The position numbers and the translations under genes were made by a program. 64,000 nt of DNA, taken from positions 11,397,400 through 11,461,399 of the forward strand of contig OX421507.1 in assembly GCA_949126835.1 (NCBI GenBank), given 5' to 3'. Numbering within the stretch: the first letter of the stretch is position 1; each line of letters opens with the position of its first letter. The stretch comes from Anisus vortex. Its lineage: Eukaryota; Mollusca; Gastropoda; Planorbidae. Below are positions 37,336-46,676 of this stretch, piece after piece. Below the pieces are notes generated by a model. The model saw nothing but the letters and a program-made list of their open reading frames with translations, searched no databases and was not told the origin of the DNA.

Positions 37336-38466
37336 TGACTACTTCTTAGAATTGTACTTCATTTATCAAACTTTAGTTTTGAAATGATTACATAAATAGT
37401 TAAATATCACTTTGTTACGTCTTTGTTACTTCTGTAAATAAATGCCCACGTACTGTAGCTCATGTTGTGTGTGTGTGTGAGTGTGTGTGTGTTTTGTATA
37501 TCGCTAGGGCTTGTTTGATCAAACTTTTTATCTTTTTCAAATGATTTCACATATAACTTTTTTTTCTATTTTTTAAAAAACGATTTAAAAAAAAAAAAGC
37601 GTTTCAGATTTTACTGTTTGCAAAGCATTTCTATCAATCTATTATCAATCTTTTTTTATGATGATACATAACTTCGCCCCCCCACCCCCCTCTCTCCGGG
37701 CCAACTCTCTCTCTCTCTCTTCCTCCATTATCAACTGTGCGCGAAAAACAGATACAAGAGTATGAAAGGAGGGGAAGATAACCCACCACGCACACACACG
37801 CAGACGTTGAAGACAGAAGTAAATAGTGCTAAAGATATACAAATACAAATGTCTCGTCTTGTTTCCTTTTGTATTGAGCGGGAGAAAGGAAAGAAACTGT
37901 TTTTTTTTTGTTTTTTGATAGTTCCTTTCTCTTTATCCCCCCTGTTGAATCCCACCAGATAGAGAAAGTAAATAATAGTATAATATACTCGCGTCTACGG
38001 CGACGCAGGCAGGCCATCGTTAAATTGTCTGAATTGAGATGTTTGTGGAAAAGGGAAAGAGGGGTGTCGGGGGGTGGAAGATGGTTGCTGGGATAGCTTC
38101 CGCATGTGAGAGATCCACCAATGACAGATATATTTATACAAAAGTGACAAGTACTCAAGGAATAATAAATACATTTAGAAAAAAAATACACACACACAAA
38201 AAAAAAGATAGAAAATGACAAATTTGGAGCACCATACTTAAAGGATTTCGTTCTGTAAAGATAGGTGGGGGTTTTCAAAGAACGGATACATTGCCAGATT
38301 TTTAAACATAAATTATTGAAAGCCAAAAAGAGTTTTTAAAAAAGGCTGTTATCTTTGACAATTTCGATAGTTTTGTTTTTCTTTCGTTAATCGTTGCTCT
38401 TCTATATTTGAAATATTATAACACAGAGAGAGAGAGAGTTCTTGTGTAGGCGTGTTTATGTTTGGG

Positions 38467-38622
38467 TAGGGGCGAAGCCCCCCCTCACCCTGAAATATAT
38501 GTAAGATCTATTTTCCATTTTTTTTTTCAAATATGTACTAAATTCGCACAAAATTTGACAGATTAGATGTTTGTCACGCGAAAGTTTAGCCCATCCTGAA
38601 AAAAAATCCCGCTTCGCCCCTG
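38467..38622 (-). mobile_element. hAT-type MITE family M2, copy 2
   Basis: Ends TAGGGGCGAAGC and GCTTCGCCCCTG form the same inverted repeat as 32077-32309, in the opposite orientation. The interior shares TTTGTCACGCGAAAGTTTAG and CTAAATTCGC. It lacks the internal duplication of copy 1 and has no clear target duplication. Confidence 0.8.
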
Positions 38623-40059
38623 TGTGTGCGGGAGGGGTAGGGGAAGGGGGAGGGAAAGAAGAGCATCATTCTATGCAATCATTTAAGTTTAAAGATATTT
38701 AAACAAAAACATATTGATTGGGCAAGTTGAAGCTATTTTTGCCACTAGCAGATTGTGTGACCACCCAAAGATTAGTTTTGTATGGTCATACAGGACTGCA
38801 ACCGTAAGAATTGTAGGTCTGATCAGAGATTAAAATAACGAAAAAAATTAAAGGACAAAGAAAGTCGAAGAAAGAGAGAGAGAGCAAGAGAGAGAGAGAG
38901 AGTAGAAGAGATAGAGGGGCAGACGGACAGACAAGCGGAAAGTAAAATCAGAAAGTCGGGGGAAAACCCGCGGGACCAACTTAAGTCCTCCTGGCTCCAC
39001 AGTCATTGTTTTCACCCCATACGTTTTAATGAGGCGCTGAAAGAGGGGGAGGGGTCGAAGTCAAGAGCAGGGAGTGTCTTCTGGGATAGATCAAGATATA
39101 CCCAGGACATCAACGCTGACAGTAATTGGCAATGACCAAGAAGGAAGGGGTTCCTTTGTTATGGTTGGGACCCCTTGACTTTGTTGAAGGTAAGGCGGGA
39201 GAAATTATAGGGGGCAGGGGGATGAGTGGAGTGTCATAAGCATATTACCGTCTCACCTTTTTTATGTATATTATACTGCATGAAAATGTAGGGTTGTGGA
39301 CCGGGGAGGGGGGAGGGAGAGATGTTACGGTGTCCTGCCCACGTCAAACTAACTTAACTCTCGCTGACACTTGCGGCTGCTAACAAGATAGACCACGAGG
39401 AACAGGTTGAGGGCCTTTAAAAAAACAAAAAAACAAGGGGCAATAATTTGTCTGTCATAGATTGGGCAAACACGAGTGACAGCCCCTGACAAACCTAGCC
39501 TCTCTATCTCACGCCTGCAACATAGATGTACGTGGACAATCAAGTCAGAAAGTCTTCGACAGGGGCGGTTGGTAGAGACGGGAGGGCGGGGGGATAGGAG
39601 GTGATTGGGGGTGGGGGGGTGGGGAGGGAATTGATGGCGCCTATGGCGGACTTTCCCAGCTTAGAGTTCAATGTTTTTGTCGGAGAGAAATGAATATATA
39701 ATAATATATTAGTATTGTATCCTTATATATAAACTTTTTGTTCGTTTTTATCTTGGTTAGTATCTGTATCAAGTAAATGCACTTTTCCAAAATAAACTAG
39801 ATCTATATTCATGCAAGATAATTTTTTTTAACACAGACCAAGACAAAATTATGACGAACATAAATCAAGTTTGATAAGATATATAGTCGAATATAAAGAT
39901 AAACAGGCCTACAGTCCGACCAAAAGCAGACACATATGTATAGCAATAGTCAGAAAGACAGATTAATAATACGTCGACGTACGAACGGAAAGACATGCAG
40001 ACAGGCGAGTAGACATACATACAAGCAAATAAATAAAAAGGTAGGCCTACTCTGCTGAC

Positions 40060-40400
40060 ATATAGATAGTTATTAGATAGCCTATCAAGATGGAAAGTTA
40101 AATATCTAGTTGGTTAAACAGATACCTAGTTGGCTAGAGTTAATATGAATAACTATCTAGTTAGATAGACATAATAAATCTGGTTAGATTGTTAAATATG
40201 ACAAATTAGACGCATCTAGTTAGTCATCTAGACAGATATAATAACGATAGTTAGATATATAGATAGTTAGATCGACACCTAGACTGGTAGGCCTACATTA
40301 CAAATAGTTAGACATAATATCTAGTTTGATAGAATTGATGTAAAGATATAGACATATATCTAGTTAGTTAGATATGAATTCTAGAGAGACGCATCGGCAT
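40060..40400. repeat. Degenerate CTAGTTAGATAGA repeat
   Basis: Diffuse repetition of CTAGTTAGATA-like words with variable spacing, perhaps an old GATA-type minisatellite. Confidence 0.55.
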
Positions 40401-41324
40401 ACGAACAGAAGGATTATCAGCCAATTTACCGCCACCCCCGCCCCCAACTTCCCCCCCCCCCACCCATCAACCATCATAGACACACATACATAGACCCAGT
40501 AGCATTACTAATCCCCTTGTTATTTCTCCACACGGCTTCCTGCCACAAGTTTTTTCTCAGAACACATTGCCATTTTTTTCCCACGACGGCAGTAGACTCA
40601 AGCCGAACACGAACGAAGATCGGATTGGGGGGGGGGGGGGGGAACAAAGTCTAGCAGACGTCATTTCCATATAAGCTAAACAAAAAAAAATATGTCACAT
40701 GTTCAACTTGATCTTTCTGTCGCCATGTTCTTTCTGCCCGTGCCCCGTCGGCCCCCACCACTCTTACGCCCAACCACGACATCTACCCCACAACCAACGC
40801 CCCAATTCTAAGTTCTTTTTACTTCAGCACTTGGATGACTCCCCCCCCCCCCCACCACCACCCGCCTCCTCCTTTCCCCCAAATGTGCAGCATTAAGGAC
40901 AAAAAAAATTCTAATTACCCCCCCCCCCCCCACCACCTTCCACCCCTGGGGGTCATGGAGAGGTTGTATAGTACAAATAGCTTAAGTTTGACTGTTGTTG
41001 TTGTTGTGGTTTATATGGTGGTGAGGGGAGGAGAGGGGGTAGGAGGAGGATTCTTTCACATTCCGATGTGTTTATATCTTTTTTTTATTTTTTTAAGGGT
41101 GGGGCAGATCGCTAGAGGGGGGGGGGGGGACAGTCCCATCGATACCGGGTATATTATGAGCTTTAAGTCTTACGTCTTGACACCGATCGACAACGCGTTA
41201 ATGTGTTTAATCTTTTTTTTTATTGCGTTAAGTGATCGAATCAATCATAAATATATAATAATATTCTGTTCATTAAATCATTATAATTAAGAAGCAAACT
41301 GCATGTAGCGTGGAATAAGAAGCA

Positions 41325-41545
41325 GCAAAAGTAAATTATCCCGTCAGACTAAATTGATCCGCAGGGCCGGTGGCGTAGCGTTAACCAGTTTCTGTGGCCA
41401 GCACAATGCCCAGTTGACTATACTTTACCCCAAACTAATGTCAGGTGCCCATCAGAGTTGGGTAGACCCAGGGACACCATCCAGACCCTGGAACAATGTC
41501 TTAGGAAGCGAACACAGGTCCTTCGGTTCGCCAGTATGCAGATAC
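41325..41545 (-). mobile_element. tRNA-derived SINE (family A), deleted copy
   Basis: Tail CAAAAGTAAATTATC, GGGCCGGTGGCGTAGCGTTA, CCAACTAATGTC-type spacer and CATCAGAGTTGGGTAGACCC are present. The GGCCACGGCATACTAGGGGA segment is skipped, joining TTTCTGTGGCC directly to AGCACAATGCC at a shared GGCCA. The B box is degraded (AAGCGAACACAGG). Confidence 0.85.
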
Positions 41546-41729
41546 AATGTCCTCCTCTCTCATGTCCACACAAAGAAAAAACATTTTTCCCGACCCCAAA
41601 TCTTAACCTATGTTCGTACTACCCACCTCACCCCATTTCACCATTACAAAATTTGACCCTTGCCTGATGCCTTTCTCCCCTCTCCACCTTTAAGTAACGT
41701 AAGAGGATATTATTCTATTGTTCTGTAAT

Positions 41730-41912
41730 GGCGTTAGCAAGTTTCTGTGGAGACTTCATTCAAAGGGATTATGTAACCAGCACAATGCCTATCTGAGTTT
41801 CATTTTATCCCAACCAATGTCATGTACTCTGCAGAGCTGGGTAGACTTGGGGATTCGAGCCCGGGACCTTCTGTACGGCAATCCGAGTGCGCTACCGGTA
41901 AACCGTTGTGAC
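41730..41912 (-). mobile_element. tRNA-derived SINE (family A), deleted copy
   Basis: GGGATTATGTAACCAGCACA, AGAGCTGGGTAGACTTGGGG, B box in GATTCGAGCCCGG and head GAGTGCGCTACCGG are present. The segment from GGGACACC to AGCCTTCACC is deleted, and the tail end is lost. Confidence 0.82.
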
Positions 41913-42099
41913 CCATTCTCGCCACATTTAATAAAAACCATTGATTTACCTGAAATAACCGTCGCCAACAGGAGATCGAAACACACACACACAAAGATAC
42001 ACGCACAAACATACAGCTAAATGAAAAAAAAAAACGCTTGACATTTGTACTTGTACCTGAATGTACCAAGTGACACGCGTCACTGACAGTGACATCATG

Positions 42100-42535
42100 A
42101 CAAAACAAACGGGGAAAAAAAAAGATTGGCACCCAACCTTGGCGCCCCCATAAAGCACCACTCCGTTAGACTAGATACAATTTAATTTTTTTATTATTAT
42201 TATCTCCCCCTGAATTATTTTTGTGTGTGTGTGTACAATAACGGAAGCGGAAGTGTGGGTGTTTCCAAATCGACCAATCGATTGACAGAATATGCGTTTT
42301 GAAAAAAAAAAAGAACTAGATTCAGCCCCACTCCACCCACCCTCCCCACTCAAGAAGCCCGAATCGTATTGCCATGTAGGCTTTTGAAAGACAACAATAA
42401 ACTACTACATATATTTATAACGGGGATTTATATTATGTTGAAAGTGTAACATTGTATTCACTACAGAACGTTCTGATAACTTTACGTTATGTTCACAGCC
42501 GGACTAGGACTTCTAGTGTATATTACAAGCTGAGA
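42100..42535. other. Anonymous sequence
   Basis: Nothing supported beyond short homopolymers and a short GT tract. Confidence 0.55.
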
Positions 42536-42563
42536 TTACATAATAATAATAATAAAATAATGA

Positions 42564-42620
42564 TGACATTTGTATAGCGCTGCCAACAAACATACTGTAA
42601 GCTCAGAGCGCATTTAACGT
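42564..42620 (+). mobile_element. Fragment of a LINE/SINE 3'-end family
   Basis: TTGTATAGCGCTGCCAACAA and CATACTGTAAGCTCAGAGCGC resemble, in the opposite orientation, 61580-61634 (TATGTAGCGCCTCACTCC and AAAGTATGCTCAGCGCGC on its minus strand). The shared TAGCGC ... CTCAG-GCGC frame marks a dispersed family. Classification is not certain. Confidence 0.5.
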
Positions 42621-43014
42621 AACAATTAAAGAACACAAATACAATCTATAGTCCAAGAGATAAGAAAAACAACTAAATGATGATTCAAAACATTACAAAC
42701 ATAGAACAAATCAAACAACTAAAACTAAAGTCCATTAAAAAGCCTTCAATATCGACCGTGATGTCGAGCGGTTATGTCCACACACGTAAAGATCAATGTA
42801 AAGCGGGCAACATAAAGCTCCTTACACGTTGTTTCTCAGCGACAAGTATTTCCATGTATTAGTCAATGCTTTATTTCTATGGCCTCAGAAACGTTTTGAG
42901 TATAAGGTTATTTATCACTTTATTCATTGAATGAGAACTTTAAACAAGGTTAAATATATAAAGAATAAATGAGTTTATGTGTACGTTTAATTGTATGTTT
43001 GTTTTCCCTGTCAG

Positions 43015-43143
43015 CTGGTAGATGAGTGCGGGAAAGTGAAAGGCTGGCTGCACGGGAGTGACCCCAGGTCAGGCAGTTGGATGAAACTGACCGGCAGTGC
43101 CGAAGCCCACAGACCCAGGATGGCCGTACACGTCGACGAGCAG
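43015..43143 (+). CDS. Probable internal exon, PR/SET-domain-like
   Basis: A 129-base, phase 0-0 segment follows a textbook acceptor (TTTTCCCTGTCAG) and precedes a good donor (CAG|GTCAGT). Only one frame is open; the other two stop within three codons. The 43-residue product starts LVDECGKVKG, continues SDPRSGSWMKLTG and ends MAVHVDEQ. GC content and CpG use are much higher than the flanks, as expected of an exon in an AT-rich genome. The LVDE-x3-VK ... GSWMK arrangement recalls the PR domain of the PRDM3/PRDM16 (MECOM, hamlet) group, where a G-[ST/N]-W-[LM]-[KR] core follows a similar spacing, but the NL-x-A motif that usually follows is not clear. The exon call is firmer than the family. 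Confidence 0.6.
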
Positions 43144-43184
43144 GTCAGTAACAATACAATAACGAAATGTATAATAAAGAATAA

Positions 43185-43362
43185 AGTCGTGAAAGTCTTA
43201 CAAATCTTTAAAGTTGTGAAAATCTTTAAAAACTTGAAAATCTTGAAAGTCGTGTAAATCCTTAAGATTTTGAAAGTCTTGAAATTCTGAAATGTTTTCA
43301 AAGTTTTGAAAGTCTTGCAAGTCTTTAAATTCTTGAATGTCTTTAAAGTCTTAATGGTCTCA
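43185..43362. repeat. Degenerate (TCTTGAAAG)n repeat
   Basis: About 18 imperfect units of 9-10 bases (AAATCTTTAAAGTTGTG, GTCTTGAAATTCTG and so on) start about 40 bases after the donor of the 43015 exon. They produce spurious frames on both strands (KTFKTLKTF). Confidence 0.85.
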
Positions 43363-43379
43363 AAAGAAACAAGTGGCCC

Positions 43380-44700
43380 AACACATAGCAAAACGCACAG
43401 ACTGAATCTTAGAATACGTACATGGGACTAAACAATGCTCTGTTTTTTTTCAAAATCTGCTGAGATGACTTATGTAAACGAACGGTTCCTTAGGCTTTTC
43501 TTTCGGACCGTTTGTTTGCGGGCGTTACAGATGACAGGAACACTACCTCCCTTCCATTCCTATATCCCCTTTTCTTGCACTTCTTATGTCATCACCCAGA
43601 TTTATTATCGTGAATTCCATGATGTTTTCATTCCCTATCTTTATCATTGTCTTTCTGTCTTTTCTTATTCTTCGTCTGGTAATGCCCTCCTTTGTGATTG
43701 TTTCAGCAAGGTCCTGCGTTCTGGTGTATTATCTTGACGATTTATATCTAGCTTTTTGTTTTTCTTGTTTATTTCACCGACTAGGAGTTCGTCTTTTTGT
43801 CTAAAATTGTGTGACCTATTCTTTGATACGTAAAAAGTGCATAGAACTAAGCTGTCCAACTTAATGACAAAATAAGCCCCTACCCCCGAGGGACGCCCAC
43901 GATATAAAGCCCTTCATATAGATCAATGTCTAATTTTACTTTAATCGTATATTAAAAAAAAAAAGACATTCATTTTAAAATAATTCTTTTTTTTTTTTCA
44001 AAATCGTTATCAAAAAAGATTTTTTTGTTCTAGATCTTAGAGTCTTTTTTCATCTTCTTTTTTAAATAGCCCCTAATTCGCTTTTAGCTTTTAATGTTCC
44101 CAGGTCACCCCCCGCCCCCTCCTGTCTATTATATCTCTTTCACACCAAGGGAGGAAATCCTGTCTGATCAGACCCACAGTTCCCCGGGTCCTCCACGCTT
44201 CACGTGACATCTAACGAACCCCTGACACGCAACTCTGAGTTTTCAGTGCCATCCTTTTCATCTTTAGACATCCTACGCTTATATAACTAAAACATAATAA
44301 GCTAGACATACACACACACAAACAATACACCCCAAACAGCGCCTATCGGAAACGAAGAATGGTTTGTACAAAGTTGAAGCAAAGATTCAAAGATCTTCAC
44401 ATTTGACTTCTTCTTCTTAAGCGATTATAATAGACGCAGCGCTTAGATTGTTTTCTTTTATATAACTTGGATATCTGATAGGACATTTGCTCTAATTGTG
44501 GTTTTATTACCTCCCTTTCATGTTTGTTTTTTTCCTGTGGTATGTTCCGTGAATCCGTATGAGGCGGTGGTTGCAGAGACCTTCCTTGCAGAGACCTTTC
44601 TTGCAAAGAACTTCCTTTGAACATATCCCCCCCCCCCTTGCGCCTTCCTCTGCCGTAGCTAACCCCCAAAGTCCGTGATTGTGGGATTTTTAGGATGGGT
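43380..44700. other. Anonymous sequence
   Basis: No supported exon or element. Open frames at 43435-43804 are T-rich and unrelated to any protein I recognise. Confidence 0.55.
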
Positions 44701-44765
44701 ATAAGAAATGTATTATATTTATTTAGCTTCTGGTGTCTTTGGCTGAGCAATGGTAAAGACGTTTG

Positions 44766-44785
44766 GGTAAACCACACAATCCCCT
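44766..44785 (+). mobile_element. Very short SINE family A fragment
   Basis: ACCACACAATCCCCT matches the SINE core and stops at the same CCCCT boundary as three other plus-strand fragments. Confidence 0.35.
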
Positions 44786-44880
44786 CTTACATTAAAAGAC
44801 CACATATTATACTCTTTGGAAGTAGCCACCTGAAACATACAAAAAATATAACAACAACAACTGATTATATAAAGCAGTTG

Positions 44881-44926
44881 CATAAAGTAGAGGCCATTGA
44901 GCACTGTGCTGGCCATGCAATCCCCT
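44881..44926 (+). mobile_element. SINE family A fragment (plus strand)
   Basis: CATAAAGTAGAGGCCATTGA followed by GCACTGTGCTGGCCATGCAA matches the plus-oriented SINE segment GGTAAAGTAAAGGCGGCTGG ... GTGCTGGCCACACAAT. It ends at TCCCCT. Confidence 0.6.
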
Positions 44927-45539
44927 TATATTCCACGACAAAACACAAAACAGCTAGTAAACGATGTTCCCATATAGTACGTACTAAAATTGTATTATAT
45001 CGGTAACATTTATGGTATTTGAAAAAAATGTATTTATAATCGATGATAATTGAACTCGAACCAAACACGTCTTTAGACACTTTTCTCAAATACTCCTAAC
45101 AAAGACCAAAACCTATACACCCGGAAAAAAAAGTGGGGTACATATCGGCCCTCCCCACTCAAGTTAAAAAAGCCATAAACCTTCGGTATAGTCTTTTGGG
45201 TGCTGTTTGACACCTGCGTACGCCACGAGTACCGGGAACCAGTAAATACCGCACCAAGCTTATTTTTGACACTGGCACCTAATTCTCTGAACCTTAGATG
45301 GGATTTTAACCACTCTTTTATTTGTAGTTGTTTTTTTTTATTTAAATGCCAACAAAAGAGGAATAATATAAGAGTTGACAATCCATATGCACTTGGTGAA
45401 CTGTGACTTGCGCAGTCCCCGCGTCGCCCGGAGAAGAAAAAAAAAGAAGGCAGATATATTGGATGTGTCGAAAGATTCAACCAATCAAATGTATTTTGTT
45501 TAGGAATTGAAATTATTTTGTTTCAATTCACTTTTGTTT

Positions 45540-45540
<1 letters not shown>

Positions 45541-45593
<53 letters not shown>

Positions 45594-45625
45594 GATAGAT
45601 AGATAGATAAACAGATAAATAGATA
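45541..45625. repeat. (GA)n and (GATA)n compound microsatellite
   Basis: About 48 bases of GA followed by GATA/GATAAA units. Confidence 0.95.
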
Positions 45626-45717
45626 AATGGCTTAACAGGTCGATAACTAGATAGCTATAAAAATATATAGTCGGATAAACCATTAAATAGACAGATAGTT
45701 TCGAATCGACCAACAAA

Positions 45718-45877
45718 AACTGCCATACACAAAACTGCCATCAACAAAGAAAAAGCCATAAATGCCACTAAGAAAAAGCCATCATCTAAATTGCTACCAA
45801 GAAAAAAGACATCATCTAAATTGCCACCATGAAAAAAGCCATCATCTAAATTAAAATGCCACAAAGAAAAAAGCCAT
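45718..45877. repeat. Minisatellite, left part (split by the LTR element)
   Basis: Units of about 31-33 bases with the core GCCACCAAGAAAAAAGCCAT and CATCTAAATT. The array resumes at 52313, after the retrotransposon. Confidence 0.88.
45874..45877. repeat. Left target-site duplication of the LTR element
   Basis: CCAT immediately precedes the 5' LTR and is repeated at 52313-52316 after the 3' LTR. Four bases is usual for Ty3/gypsy integration. Confidence 0.85.
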
Positions 45878-46502
45878 TGTTACGAATATCGGTCATAAAT
45901 GAATGACGTAGTAAGGCATTGACCTCTTAACAAGTGCGTATCAGAGTCCAAAGCGACCAAGGTTTGACCCTTATGCCCTGAGGGCAGTTTAAATAAAATA
46001 ATTCGTTCAAATCCCGTGGAAATTGGAGGATAATTCTGGATCGTAGTAATTATAGAGAAAGAGGTTAAAATGCGTATTAAGACCCTGTAGAATCTTCGAT
46101 GATCGTTTTCTTTGTAAAGTCCCGACCTCCTTAAAGTTAGTTCAGTTTAAACGTTTGTAGAGTGAAGTCGCTATATTCATACATGTACATATAATGCCAT
46201 TTTATTGATACTTATGTTGCCACCAGTTGATGAAGTTTATTGATCGTTTATATTGAGTCTACAATTTAAATAAAATTGTTTATTCAACAACTGGAGTTGT
46301 TTGATCTATCGTTGTTGAGAAAGGTGTTGAAGATAATTATCACGAATATAACTACATTACTGCATAGACCTGTCAGTCAAGGAACCCCTAGCTTGGGCTA
46401 CAGATTAGCAGAATCTAGAGACTTCTAATAAAGATACAACTATATTCATTGAATCCGATTTAACGAGTCGTAATAATAGTCATCATAAAGAGGTCCATAA
46501 CA
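45878..46502 (+). repeat. 5' LTR
   Basis: 625 bases, begins TGTTACGAATATCGG and ends AGGTCCATAACA. It contains several AATAAA-type poly(A) signals (in TTTAAATAAAATAATTCG, AATTTAAATAAAATTG and TTCTAATAAAGATAC), a short palindrome GCCCTGAGGGC and AT-rich TATA-like stretches (ACATATAATGCC). I saw no difference from the 3' LTR. Confidence 0.95.
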
Positions 46503-46505
46503 GTT

Positions 46506-46523
46506 TGGGGTCTTCGTCCGATA
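46506..46523 (+). other. Primer-binding-site candidate
   Basis: TGGGGTCTTCGTCCGATA starts three bases after the 5' LTR. It begins with the TGG needed to pair with a tRNA CCA end and resembles the proline-tRNA type site (TGGGG-C-TCGTCCG) with a one-base length difference. The tRNA assignment is inferred. Confidence 0.6.
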
Positions 46524-46631
46524 TAGTTGTATAGTGAAGCATATATTCAAGTTGTGTTGTGTTGTGTGTTGGAGCAGTGACCTACTGAGCAAGCCTAAGA
46601 ACGCTGAAATTATTCTTCCGATTGGAAAAAC

Positions 46632-46637
46632 GTAAGT
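46632..46637 (+). other. Possible splice donor in the leader
   Basis: GTAAGT lies in AAAAACGTAAGT, 45 bases upstream of the gag start. It would allow a spliced transcript, but no acceptor is assigned. Confidence 0.25.
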
Positions 46638-46676
46638 TGGAAAAATTTACCACTTTATAAATCTCTTAACTAAAGA

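Noticed and set aside
37829..38326. 165-codon minus-strand frame
   Set aside because: T/F-rich low-complexity translation without family resemblance.
45073..45480. 135-codon minus-strand frame
   Set aside because: No recognisable motif, irregular composition and no splice context.
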